From: Antarctobacter heliothermus
GTDB taxonomy: Bacteria > Pseudomonadota > Alphaproteobacteria > Rhodobacterales > Rhodobacteraceae
Direction of reading: 5' to 3'
DNA length: 64,000 nt
Assembly: GCF_002237555.1 (NCBI RefSeq)
Contig: NZ_CP022540.1
Location: 930,001-994,000 of the forward strand
Shown here piece by piece: positions 26,996-35,439 of the stretch. The position numbers and the translations under genes are program-made. The notes below the pieces were generated by a model that was given only the letters and a program-made list of their open reading frames with translations, ran no database searches and was not told the DNA's origin. Numbering within the stretch: the stretch's first letter is position 1; each line of letters starts with the position of its first letter.

Positions 26996-27018
26996 GCGCA
27001 TATGCGCCACGGCGCATA
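26996..27018. promoter_or_regulatory. Overlapping palindromes before arsR, probable ArsR operator
   Basis: GCGCATATGCGC (26996-27007) is a perfect palindrome and overlaps TATGCGCC-AC-GGCGCATA (27001-27018), a perfect 8+2+8 inverted repeat. The second ends 10 bp before the ArsR start codon. Position and symmetry suit autorepression by an ArsR dimer. Confidence 0.65.
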
Positions 27019-27028
27019 CTCTACCCTC

Positions 27029-27316
27029 ATGCAGAAAATTCTTAACGCCCTTTGCGATTCGACCCGCCGCGCTGCGCTTGCCGTTCTTTGGGACGGCGGC
27101 GAACATTGCGTCTGTGAGCTGATGGCACGGCTCGACGCCAGCCAAAGTCGCATGTCCCGACATATGAAAGTGCTGCGCGAGGCCGGTCTGGTTATGGATC
27201 GGCGTGACGCGCAATGGGTGCGCTATCGGCGCAATCCCAGACTGTCCCCCGATATCATGGCCGTCATCACCGCTGTTTTGACCGCCGAACACAGACTTGA
27301 ACAGGAAATGGCATGA
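27029..27316 (+). CDS. ArsR family transcriptional regulator
   Basis: A 95-aa winged-helix repressor. It starts MQKILNALCDSTRRAALAVL, followed by the inducer motif GEHCVCELMARL, whose two Cys match the ELCVC-type arsenic/antimony site, and the recognition helix SQSRMSRHMKVLREAGLV. It likely senses a thiophilic metalloid and represses its own operon through the palindromes immediately upstream. ATG 27029 is the usual ArsR start; in-frame codons upstream would overlap the operator. Its stop overlaps the permease start (ATGA), so the two are coupled. Confidence 0.92.
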   Translation: MQKILNALCDSTRRAALAVLWDGGEHCVCELMARLDASQSRMSRHMKVLREAGLVMDRRDAQWVRYRRNPRLSPDIMAVITAVLTAEHRLEQEMA

Positions 27317-28371
27317 CCACCGAAACCCATGTAACCGCGCCGCATCACCAGCGGCCAGATTGGCTGTGGTATGTGGGAGTTGCCGTTGTCGGTACGCTGG
27401 GGTGGCTGATCTATGGCCAGTTGATTCCGATGTCGGAATGGGTGACTTCGCTGTTTCCAGTGGCGCGCGACAGCCACACCGGAGAGGCCATCGCTTTTTT
27501 CGTCTATGATGTCCCCAAGGTGCTGTTGCTGCTGACCGGGATCGTCTTTGTCACCGGTGTCTTGCGCAGTTGGTTCAGCCCGGAAAAGACCCGCGCCATC
27601 CTTGCCGGGAAGCGCCAGATCTGGGGCTATCCCTTGGCCGCGCTGCTGGGCGTGCTGACGCCGTTTTGTTCGTGCTCATCGGTGCCGCTGTTCATCGGTT
27701 TTGTATCGGCGGGCATTCCGCTGGGGGTCACGTTTGCCTTTCTCATCGCGGGACCGATGGTGGGTCCGGTGGGACTGGGCCTGCTGTATGGCCTTGTCGG
27801 TTGGCAGATTGCGACGATCTATCTGGTGTTTGGGTTCTCCATCGCCACCCTGTCGGGTTTTGTCTTGGGCAGGATGGGGCTGGAGAGGTATCTGCAGGAC
27901 TGGGTGCGCGATCTGAATGCTGGCCCGACAGGCGATCTGCCTGAGACGCAGTTGACACTGGTCGACCGGCTAAGGATCGGGATCGAGCAGGTACGTGAGA
28001 TCGTCGGCAAGGTCTGGATTTGGGTGTTGGTCGGCATTGGCATCGGCGCCGCCATCCACGGCTATGTCCCCGAAGAGATGATGCTACGCATCATGGGCGG
28101 TGAGGCGTGGTGGTCGGTTCCCGCCGCCGTGACCGTGGGCGTGCCGATGTACACCAATGCCGCAGGCGTCATTCCAATTGTCGAGGCTTTTCTGGGCAAG
28201 GGTGCGGCCCTTGGCACAACGCTGGCGTTCATGATGTCGGTGATCGCATTGAGCTTACCGGAAATGATCATCCTCAAACAGGTTCTGACGCTGCGTTTGA
28301 TCGCGATCTTCATCGCCGTTGTCGCGACCGGAATCCTTGCCACCGGCTATTTGTTCAACTTTCTTCTGTGA
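27313..28371 (+). CDS. ArsP/YraQ-family permease
   Basis: A 352-aa membrane protein with eight or more hydrophobic helices. The signature LLGVLTPFCSCSSVPLFIGF with its CSCS-type cysteines, the later AGPMVGPVGLGLLYGLVGW and the second-half repeat VPMYTNAAGVIPIVEAFL identify the DUF318 permease family, which includes ArsP exporters of trivalent organoarsenicals. Linkage to an ArsR repressor and a small thioredoxin-like protein is a common arrangement and supports metalloid or thiol-compound export. The exact substrate is uncertain. Confidence 0.88.
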   Translation: MTTETHVTAPHHQRPDWLWYVGVAVVGTLGWLIYGQLIPMSEWVTSLFPVARDSHTGEAIAFFVYDVPKVLLLLTGIVFVTGVLRSWFSPEKTRAILAGKRQIWGYPLAALLGVLTPFCSCSSVPLFIGFVSAGIPLGVTFAFLIAGPMVGPVGLGLLYGLVGWQIATIYLVFGFSIATLSGFVLGRMGLERYLQDWVRDLNAGPTGDLPETQLTLVDRLRIGIEQVREIVGKVWIWVLVGIGIGAAIHGYVPEEMMLRIMGGEAWWSVPAAVTVGVPMYTNAAGVIPIVEAFLGKGAALGTTLAFMMSVIALSLPEMIILKQVLTLRLIAIFIAVVATGILATGYLFNFLL

Positions 28372-28410
28372 CCGACCCGGTCCCCTCACATCCCTGAAAG
28401 GAACCCGTTC

Positions 28411-28647
28411 ATGAAAACCGTCAAGGTATTCGGCCCCGGCTGCAAACGCTGCGAAGCCACCGAGGCATTGGTCAAACAGGTCGCGTCGGACCTTGGTATC
28501 GCGGTCGAGATCGAAAAAGTCTCGGACCCGAAATCCATGGCCATGGCGGGCGTCATGTCGACCCCCGCCGTTTCGGTGGACGGTAAGATGGTGCATTCAG
28601 GCGGGCTGCCAGAGGCTGCACATCTGAAACAATGGCTATTAGCCTGA
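28411..28647 (+). CDS. Small thioredoxin-family protein
   Basis: A 78-aa redox protein with the glutaredoxin/thioredoxin fold: MKTVKVFGPGCKRCEATEAL has the CxxC site at Cys11-Cys14, and MAMAGVMSTPAVSVDGKMVH gives the cis-Pro loop. This is the minimal 'redox-active disulfide protein 2' type, typically encoded next to DUF318 permeases. No signal peptide, so it is cytoplasmic. GAAAGGAACCC precedes the ATG. It is 39 bp after the permease gene and probably in the same operon, perhaps delivering or reducing the exported compound. Confidence 0.9.
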   Translation: MKTVKVFGPGCKRCEATEALVKQVASDLGIAVEIEKVSDPKSMAMAGVMSTPAVSVDGKMVHSGGLPEAAHLKQWLLA

Positions 28648-28659
28648 CGCGTCGGGCCC

Positions 28660-30954
28660 CTACCCCTCTGCCACGCAGTCGGCGAAGTATTGCAGGCGTC
28701 CGTTTTCGTCCTTTTCCTGCACAAGGCCGTGAATATCCGTCTCAAACCCCGGACATTCCTGCGCAAAGGTCCGGTTGAACTTAAGGTATTCGACGATCTT
28801 CCTGTTGAACACTTCACCCGGGATCAGCAACGGGATGCCCGGCGGATAGGGGGTTACAAGGCTGGTTGTGATGCGGCCCTCGAGCTCATCAATCGGAACC
28901 CGCTGGGTCGACCGCGCGGCGATATGTGAAAACGCATCTGTGGGCTTCATCGCCGGGGTCAGGTCGCTGAGATACATCTCTGTCGACAGGATCGCGACGC
29001 CGTATTTCGCATAGAGCGAATGCACATGCTGACACAGATCGCGCAGGCCCATGCCCTCATAGTTCGGGTGTTTGGCGCAGAATTCGGGCATGCAGCGCCA
29101 CATGTGCTGGTTCTTGTCGTAGTCGTCCTTGAACTGCTGCAATTCGGTCAACAGCGAGTTCCAGCGTCCTTTGGTGATCCCGATCGTGAACATGATGAAA
29201 AAGCTGTAGAGGCCGGTTTTTTCCACCACAACGCCATGTTCGGCCAGATATTTGGTAACGATGGACGCCGGAATGCCCGTTTCTTCAAACCGACCGTCAA
29301 GGTTCAGGCCGGGCGTGATAATGGTCGATTTGATCGGGTCCAGCATGTTGAACCCCGGCGCCATATCGCCAAACGCGTGCCAGGATTCCTCTCCGTCCGA
29401 GGCCTGAACCCCGTCCGCATCGGTTTTCTTGAGCACCCAGTTGCCGGGATCGTCAACGCCTTCGTCATCCAGCTTTTCCGGTCCCCAGACCTGAAACCAC
29501 CAGTCGTCGGCACCGTATTCATTGTCGACCTTGCGCATGGCGCGGCGGAAATCGAGCGACTCGAGAATGCTTTCCTCAACCAGCGCACGGCCCCCCGGCG
29601 GTTCCATCATCGCCGCCGCCACATCGCAGCTGGCGATGATGCTGTACTGCGGGCTGGTGCTGGTGTGCATCAGGTACGCTTCATTGAAAAGGTGGCGGTC
29701 CAGTTTGGTGTCTTGACTGTCCTGCACCAGAACGTGGCTGGCCTGACTGATCCCTGCCAGCAATTTGTGAATGGATTGCGTGGCATAGGTCACGGAATGG
29801 CTGGGCCGCGTGCGTTTGCGGCCCATCGCGTGAAAGTTGCCGTAGAACGGGTGAAACGCTGCGTGCGGCAGCCATGCCTCATCGAAATGCAGGTTCTCGA
29901 CGTAGCCGTCCAGCAGGTCCTTGATGGTTTCGGTGTTGTACAGAACGCCGTCATAGGTCGACTGCGTCAGGGTGATGATGCGCGGTTTGACGGTGTCCGC
30001 ATCCACATGCGCCAGCAGCGGGTTGGCGCGAATCTTTTCCTTGATCGCCTCAATCTGGAACTCTGATTTCGGGATCGGGCCGATGATACCATAGTGGTTG
30101 CGCGTCGGTTTCATGAAGACGGGGATTGCCCCGGTCATGATGATGCTGTGCAGAATGGATTTGTGACAGTTGCGGTCCACCACCACCACATCGCCGGGCG
30201 CGACGGTGTGATGCCAGACCATCTTGTTCGAGGTGCTGGTACCGTTGGTCACAAAGAAACAATGGTCGGCGTTAAAGATCCGCGCCGCGTTGCGTTCCGA
30301 GGCACCTATGGCGCCGTTGTGGTCCAACAACTGGCCCAGTTCCTCGACCGAATTGCACACATCCGCGCGCAGCATGTTTTCGCCGTAGAACTGGTGATAC
30401 ATCTGGCCAATCGGGCTTTTCAGAAAGGCCACACCGCCGGAATGTCCCGGGCAATGCCACGAGTATGAGCCGTCTTCGGCGTAATCCAGCAGCGCCTTGA
30501 AGAATGGCGGCTGGATGCCTTCTAGATAGGCCTTGGCGTCGCGGATGATGTGGCGGGCAACAAACTCCGGCGTGTCCTCAAACATGTGGATAAAGCCGTG
30601 CAGCTCACGCAGGATGTCGTTGGGCAAATGGCGGCTGGTCTTGGTCTCGCCGTAGATATAGATCGGCACGTCTTCGTTCTTCCACCGCACTTCTTCGATG
30701 AAATCACGCAGCTTGACGACCGCCGGGTCCAGATCCGGACCCGGAGTGAACTCTTCATCATCGATGGACAGGACAAAGGCGCTGGCACGCGATTGCTGCT
30801 GGGCGAATTGCGACAGGTCGCCATAGCTGGTTGTACCCAGCACCTCAAAGCCTTCGGTCTCGATTGCCTGCGCGACCGCGCGGATACCCAGCCCGGAGGA
30901 GTTGTCTGAACGAAAGTCCTCATCGATGATGACGATCGGAAAACGAAATTTCAT
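28660..30954 (-). CDS. Orn/Lys/Arg decarboxylase (arginine-decarboxylase-like, large PLP enzyme)
   Basis: A 764-aa fold-type I PLP decarboxylase. The N-terminal wing/receiver-like domain begins MKFRFPIVIIDEDFRSDNSS, the PLP domain includes VTNGTSTSNKMVWHHTVAPG and VDRNCHKS, and the Schiff-base Lys397 lies in TQSIHKLLAGISQASH; the C-terminal domain includes TPYPPGIPLLIPGE. This layout is that of inducible arginine, lysine and ornithine decarboxylases (AdiA, CadA, SpeF). Arginine is the commonest assignment in this lineage but is not proven. ATG 30954 gives the right N-terminus and follows GGAGTGTTCC on the reverse strand weakly. No antiporter gene is next to it; it is divergent from the response regulator. 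Confidence 0.9.
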   Translation of the reverse strand: MKFRFPIVIIDEDFRSDNSSGLGIRAVAQAIETEGFEVLGTTSYGDLSQFAQQQSRASAFVLSIDDEEFTPGPDLDPAVVKLRDFIEEVRWKNEDVPIYIYGETKTSRHLPNDILRELHGFIHMFEDTPEFVARHIIRDAKAYLEGIQPPFFKALLDYAEDGSYSWHCPGHSGGVAFLKSPIGQMYHQFYGENMLRADVCNSVEELGQLLDHNGAIGASERNAARIFNADHCFFVTNGTSTSNKMVWHHTVAPGDVVVVDRNCHKSILHSIIMTGAIPVFMKPTRNHYGIIGPIPKSEFQIEAIKEKIRANPLLAHVDADTVKPRIITLTQSTYDGVLYNTETIKDLLDGYVENLHFDEAWLPHAAFHPFYGNFHAMGRKRTRPSHSVTYATQSIHKLLAGISQASHVLVQDSQDTKLDRHLFNEAYLMHTSTSPQYSIIASCDVAAAMMEPPGGRALVEESILESLDFRRAMRKVDNEYGADDWWFQVWGPEKLDDEGVDDPGNWVLKKTDADGVQASDGEESWHAFGDMAPGFNMLDPIKSTIITPGLNLDGRFEETGIPASIVTKYLAEHGVVVEKTGLYSFFIMFTIGITKGRWNSLLTELQQFKDDYDKNQHMWRCMPEFCAKHPNYEGMGLRDLCQHVHSLYAKYGVAILSTEMYLSDLTPAMKPTDAFSHIAARSTQRVPIDELEGRITTSLVTPYPPGIPLLIPGEVFNRKIVEYLKFNRTFAQECPGFETDIHGLVQEKDENGRLQYFADCVAEG

Positions 30955-31163
30955 GGAACACTCCGAAAGGAAAACAGGGGCTGACCTCTTGCAGGCAGAC
31001 GCTGCGCGCCGACTGTACACCGCTTTGGTGCCCGTGGCGCAGAACACACAGCCTGAACTGTTCTCAATTGATTTGAGCCCCGTCAAGGGTCGCTGGTTAC
31101 AACGCGGACGGGTTTGCCCGCGTCACAGCGGTATTTGGCCGGGCATCTGCCGGGCTGAATGCT

Positions 31164-31175
31164 CTAAGACCTTAG
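31164..31175. promoter_or_regulatory. Small palindrome CTAAG-AC-CTTAG upstream of the response regulator
   Basis: CTAAG (31164-31168) and CTTAG (31171-31175) are inverted copies two bases apart, within the 299-bp space between the decarboxylase and response-regulator genes and about 80 bp before ATG 31254. The run GACCTTAG partly resembles the candidate operator core. Role unproven. Nothing else gene-like was seen in this space. Confidence 0.3.
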
Positions 31176-31253
31176 GACAGGTTCGCGGTTTGTGGTGCTT
31201 TGCTAGGATCGAATGGTATACCAACAAAGGATGGGTTGATGAGGAGCACAGTG

Positions 31254-31952
31254 ATGGCACAGATTGAGCCTCAGCGGCATTTCGCCTCTGCGCTGATCGT
31301 CGACGACCACCCGCTGTTTTGCGACGCGCTGGCAATGACGTTGAAGACCGTGGCCGGGATCGAAGACATTGAAACCGCCAGCTTGTTGTCGGACGCATTG
31401 GACGCGCTGGCCGAAGGCGCTGCACCGGATGTGATCGTGCTGGACCTGAACCTGCCCGATGTGAACGGGTTGGACGGGTTGATCCGTCTCAGGACTGCGG
31501 CCGGAACGACGCCGCTGGTGGTGGTGTCCTCCATGGCGGACAACCGCATGGTCAGCTCTGTCATGCGGGCCGGGGCCAACGGCTTTGTCCCCAAACACAG
31601 CCAGCGCGGCGTCTTTCGACAGGCCTTTGACGCGCTGGTGCGGGATGAGGTGTTCCTGCCAGAGGGATTTGTTGACGTGGCCGATGCCGGGCAGTCAGCG
31701 GACGCCGGAGAGGACGCGGTGGCGCGGCTGTCGACGCTGACCAACCAACAGGCGCGCATCCTGCAATTGATCTGCGAGGGCAAGCTGAACAAGCAGATCG
31801 CCTATGACCTGTCGATCGCCGAAACCACGGTCAAGGCGCATGTCACCGCCATCATGCGCAAGCTGGGGGTCCAGAGCCGCACTCAGGCGGTGCTGATCGC
31901 GGGCGAGGCCAGTTTTTCGAACCTCTTGCCAAGGGGCCCGGACACTCCGTAG
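31254..31952 (+). CDS. LuxR-type (NarL/FixJ) response regulator
   Basis: A 232-aa two-component regulator. The receiver domain has ALIVDDHPLF (acidic pair Asp17-Asp18), phospho-acceptor Asp64 in VIVLDLNLPD and the Lys in GFVPKHSQRG. The LuxR helix-turn-helix is at about residues 165-225: LTNQQARILQLICEG, LNKQIAYDLSIAETTVKAHV. Such regulators (AgmR/ErbR, ExaE) control PQQ alcohol oxidation in pseudomonads, and the co-location with a FIST protein, a hybrid kinase and a PQQ enzyme fits this. ATG 31254 is chosen because GAGGAG sits eight bases before it; ATG 31239 is an alternative. Confidence 0.9.
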   Translation: MAQIEPQRHFASALIVDDHPLFCDALAMTLKTVAGIEDIETASLLSDALDALAEGAAPDVIVLDLNLPDVNGLDGLIRLRTAAGTTPLVVVSSMADNRMVSSVMRAGANGFVPKHSQRGVFRQAFDALVRDEVFLPEGFVDVADAGQSADAGEDAVARLSTLTNQQARILQLICEGKLNKQIAYDLSIAETTVKAHVTAIMRKLGVQSRTQAVLIAGEASFSNLLPRGPDTP

Positions 31953-31991
31953 TCTGTTCGAAAATCTACAGACCACATGGGAGGAGACCCG

Positions 31992-33164
31992 ATGGACGGA
32001 CCACCCTCTCCGTCCGCGGGAGGTGTCGACAGTGACGCCATTCTGCGGACTGCTTGCGTCGATTGCGATGCTCCGGACCTGATTGACCAGTTGGACAAGG
32101 GCCTTGGCACAGGGCCATTTTCGCTGGTGATGATCTTTTGCAGCCCGGCAGCGCCTTTTGAACGGCTGCTGGCCGAGGCACAGACCCGGTTCGGCGCGGC
32201 CCCGGTTATGGCCTGTACTACCGCAGGCGAAATCGCCATGGGTAGCGGCTATGCCGAGGATTCCGTGTTGGCCATCGCGCTGCCAGAGGATTTCTTTGAG
32301 GCCGAGGTGCTGCTGTTCGGCAATCTGGATGAACTGTCCGGCGATGACCTGACCCAGCAGACGATCCGCGCCCGGGCCGCCCTGTCCCAACGGGCGGCGG
32401 ACATGGAGCACGAGTTCGCCTTTCTCATGGTCGACGGGCTGTCGATGCAAGAGGATCGGCTGGCCTCGTCGCTGGCCGCAGGGCTGGGCCCGACGCAATT
32501 GTTTGGCGGATCGGCGGGCGACGGTGTCCGGTTTGAACATACCTTTGTGGCGCTCGACGGGGTTTGCTACGAAAGGGCAGCGGTGATGGCCGTGGTGCGC
32601 AGCCGCTGCCGCCTGCGGGTGTTCAGCGTCAACCATTTCACACCGACCGATTTGCGCATGGTGGTGACACGGGCCGATCCGTCACGTCGGCTGGTCTATG
32701 AGATCAACGCAGAACCCGCCGCGCGGGAATTGGGCCGCTTGTTGGGCAAAGACACGCACCAGATCGACACCTTTACCTTTGCCGACAACCCGATGGTCGT
32801 GCGACTGGGCGGGAGCCACCACGTCCGCGCCATCAAGCGGGTGACAGACGATGGCGCGCTGGAATTCTTTTCCGCCATCGACGAGGGACTGGTGCTGACG
32901 TTGGCCGAGGCGGCGCATATTGTCGAGCACCTCGACCAACAGCTTGCCGCTCTGGCCAGTGATACCCCACCGGCGGCGATCCTTGCCTGTGACTGCATCC
33001 TGCGCCGCATCGAGGCAGAGAAAAGACAGCTCAAGCGCCCGCTGGACGAGGTGCTGGCGCGGCACAAGGTGACCGGGTTTTCAACCTACGGGGAACAGAT
33101 CAACGGCATGCACGTCAACCAGACCATGACCGGTGTCGCCTTTTACGCACCCGAGGACCCGTGA
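31992..33164 (+). CDS. FIST-domain sensory protein
   Basis: A 390-aa cytoplasmic protein with the FIST N domain (about 35-230: SLVMIFCSPAAPF, ACTTAGEIAMGSGYAEDSV, LFGGSAGDG) and FIST C domain (about 235-375: VYEINAEPAARELGRLLG, ACDCILRRIEAEKRQ, GFSTYGEQINGMHVNQTM). FIST proteins are thought to bind small ligands and feed signal-transduction proteins. Its start at ATG 31992 follows GGGAGGAG, and its stop overlaps the kinase GTG start by four bases, so the two are coupled and probably act as one sensor pair. Ligand unknown; an alcohol or its oxidation product would fit the locus. Confidence 0.9.
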   Translation: MDGPPSPSAGGVDSDAILRTACVDCDAPDLIDQLDKGLGTGPFSLVMIFCSPAAPFERLLAEAQTRFGAAPVMACTTAGEIAMGSGYAEDSVLAIALPEDFFEAEVLLFGNLDELSGDDLTQQTIRARAALSQRAADMEHEFAFLMVDGLSMQEDRLASSLAAGLGPTQLFGGSAGDGVRFEHTFVALDGVCYERAAVMAVVRSRCRLRVFSVNHFTPTDLRMVVTRADPSRRLVYEINAEPAARELGRLLGKDTHQIDTFTFADNPMVVRLGGSHHVRAIKRVTDDGALEFFSAIDEGLVLTLAEAAHIVEHLDQQLAALASDTPPAAILACDCILRRIEAEKRQLKRPLDEVLARHKVTGFSTYGEQINGMHVNQTMTGVAFYAPEDP

Positions 33165-35392
33165 CAACAGAAATGACCCACTACCTGATCGACCCGAAAG
33201 ACCCGGTCGAACGGCAAAACGAAAAGCTGCTGCGCATCAGTGAGGCGCTGATGCGTCGGGTTGAGCAGGACACCGACCAGACTGGCGCGGCCTACGCCCA
33301 GTTCGAGCGCGCCGCAATGCTGGAGGATCAGGTCCGTCAGCGCACCCGCGATCTGGAATACACTCTGGATCTGCTGAACCAGTCCAACGCCGCGCTGGCC
33401 CGCGCCAAACATGAGGCGGAACACGCGCGCAAGAACCTGGCCAATGCGATCGAAGCGGTTCAGGAAGGCTTTGGCCTGTTTGACAGCAACGACCGTCTGG
33501 TGATGTGGAACAGCCGGTTCACTCTGCCGTTGCACGATGTCCAGCCATGCCTGTCAGAGGGGTTGCCGTTCAACGACTATGTGACGGCGATCAGCGAAAG
33601 CCGGTTCCTGCAACTGCCCAATCTCGTGACGCCCGCGCAATGGGCCGAACAGCGGCTCAAGCGGCACAAGGATCTGCACGCCATTTTCAACGTCAGCCTG
33701 ATCTGGGACCGCTGGTTGCAGGTCAGCGAACATCGCACGCCCGATGGCGGCACTGTGGTCTTGCAGACCGACGTGACCGACATCATGCGACTGGAACGGC
33801 AAGAGCGCGGAAAACTGCTGGACAGTCAGGCACGCATGCTGCGGGCGACACTGGATCACCTCAATCAGGGGGTGTGCATCTTTGATGCAAACGCGCGGCT
33901 GGTGGGATGGAACGACCGCATCGGAGAGATGCTGACAGTACCAGTCGTATCGCTGCGGTTGGGGGTCGATTTTGACCGACTTGTGGATCTTCTGGAGCCG
34001 CGATTTGTTTCTGATGTGGTAAGCTCTCGAGGTCTGCGCGACTGGGCACATCAGGACCGGGACCGCCGTCCACTGCGGTTTGAGATCCGCGCAGAGCCAG
34101 ACACCACGCTGGACGTCTTTGCCCAGGAAATGCCCGACCGGGGCTTTGTGATTTCCTTTACCGACGTGTCGGTGGAACGGCAGGCCACGCGGGCGCTGGC
34201 CGAAGCAAACGAACTGCTGGAACGGCGGGTGATGGAGCGCACGCTGGAACTGGAAGATGCGCTTGTCACAGCAGAACGGGCAAATTCGTCAAAGTCGCGG
34301 TTTGTGGCCGCCGCCAGCCATGACCTCTTGCAGCCGCTGTCGGCCGCCAAGCTGTATGTCGCAGCCGTTTCTGAAAGCGGCGAGAGTGGCGAGACGGTAC
34401 AGGCCGCCGAAAAGGCGCTGAGCGCGTTGGGCAGCGTCGAAAACATCATCGACGCGTTGCTGGATATCTCAAAGCTGGATTCAGGCGCGGCAAGCCTGGA
34501 CATCACGGCGGTATCCGTGCGGCAATTGCTGACCGCCCTGCGCGATGAATTTGCACCGATGGCCGCGCTCAAGGGGTTGGATCTGCGGGTTGTTCCGACC
34601 ACCGGCAGCGTGGCCAGCGACCCCGGTTTCCTGCGTCGCATCCTGCAAAACCTGATCGCCAACGCCATCCGGTACACCACGACGGGCCGCGTTCTGGTGG
34701 GCACACGGCGACAGGGCAGCTCTTTGCGGTTTGAGGTCTGGGACACCGGGCCCGGCATTGCTGAGGCCGATCAGGAACGGATCTTTCGCGAGTTTGAGCG
34801 GCTGGATCGCAACAGCAGTGTGAACGAGGGGCTGGGGTTGGGCCTTGCCATCGTGGAACGCGCCTGTGACCAGTTGCGGCACCCCTTGGGGGTGCAGTCT
34901 ACTGTCGGGCAGGGCACCCGGTTCTTTTTCAGCGCACAGCGGGTGAACGGCCCTGAAGAGGTGCCCATCCTCAAGAGAAGCCCCGCCGCCCGCCAGCGGC
35001 TGCGCGACAGCGGATTGATAGTCCTGCTGGTCGAAAACGACAATGAATTGCGCCGCGCGCTGAGCCTGTTGATCGAACGCTGGGGCGGCAGCGTTCTGGA
35101 CGCCTCTAACGCCGAAGAGGCGGATGCGTTGCTGAACGATCTTGGCATCCTGCCCGACGCGCTGCTGGTCGATTATAATCTTGGCGACGGCAAACAGGAC
35201 GGACTGTCGTTGGTGCGCCAGTTGCGCGCGCGCGATGCCCGTCTTCCGGCGCGACTCATGTCGGCGAACCGGTCAAACGAACTGCACCTGTTGTGTGATG
35301 CGGCTCAGGTTGGCCTGATGACCAAACCGATCAACACAGAGGATCTGGAGTCCTTTCTGTTCGCCGCCACACGCGGCGTTGACCTGACCTGA
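33161..35392 (+). CDS. Soluble hybrid histidine kinase with PAS domains and C-terminal receiver
   Basis: A 743-aa kinase with no membrane helix. After an N-terminal coiled coil there are two PAS domains (near 95-210: AIEAVQEGFGLFDSNDRLVM; near 225-340: TLDHLNQGVCIFDANARLVG), a second coiled coil, the HisKA box SRFVAAASHDLLQPLSAAKL with phospho-His387, an ATPase domain (NLIANAIRYT, DTGPGIAEAD, GLGLGLAIVERA) and a receiver domain with Asp671 (LLVDYNLGDG). This build is that of the NahK/ErcS' kinases that control quinoprotein alcohol metabolism in pseudomonads. The GTG start overlaps the FIST stop (GTGA). The likely output is the regulator at 31254. Confidence 0.92.
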   Translation: MTTEMTHYLIDPKDPVERQNEKLLRISEALMRRVEQDTDQTGAAYAQFERAAMLEDQVRQRTRDLEYTLDLLNQSNAALARAKHEAEHARKNLANAIEAVQEGFGLFDSNDRLVMWNSRFTLPLHDVQPCLSEGLPFNDYVTAISESRFLQLPNLVTPAQWAEQRLKRHKDLHAIFNVSLIWDRWLQVSEHRTPDGGTVVLQTDVTDIMRLERQERGKLLDSQARMLRATLDHLNQGVCIFDANARLVGWNDRIGEMLTVPVVSLRLGVDFDRLVDLLEPRFVSDVVSSRGLRDWAHQDRDRRPLRFEIRAEPDTTLDVFAQEMPDRGFVISFTDVSVERQATRALAEANELLERRVMERTLELEDALVTAERANSSKSRFVAAASHDLLQPLSAAKLYVAAVSESGESGETVQAAEKALSALGSVENIIDALLDISKLDSGAASLDITAVSVRQLLTALRDEFAPMAALKGLDLRVVPTTGSVASDPGFLRRILQNLIANAIRYTTTGRVLVGTRRQGSSLRFEVWDTGPGIAEADQERIFREFERLDRNSSVNEGLGLGLAIVERACDQLRHPLGVQSTVGQGTRFFFSAQRVNGPEEVPILKRSPAARQRLRDSGLIVLLVENDNELRRALSLLIERWGGSVLDASNAEEADALLNDLGILPDALLVDYNLGDGKQDGLSLVRQLRARDARLPARLMSANRSNELHLLCDAAQVGLMTKPINTEDLESFLFAATRGVDLT

Positions 35393-35400
35393 CAGGTTTG

Positions 35401-35433
35401 GCGCGGGCGGCGTGATCGATTGACCGCCCGCGC
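35401..35433. terminator. Hairpin between the kinase gene and the convergent HlyD-like gene
   Basis: GCGCGGGCGG (35401-35410) and CCGCCCGCGC (35424-35433) form a perfect 10-bp stem with a 13-base loop between two convergent genes. No T-run on either side, so it is a probable but unproven bidirectional terminator. Confidence 0.5.
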
Positions 35434-35439
35434 GCAAGA

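Noticed and set aside
25646..27292. A long minus-strand frame (548 codons) opposite the PQQ dehydrogenase and ArsR genes
   Set aside because: It mirrors highly conserved coding sequence with strong codon bias; the translation is rich in His, Arg and Pro without domains.
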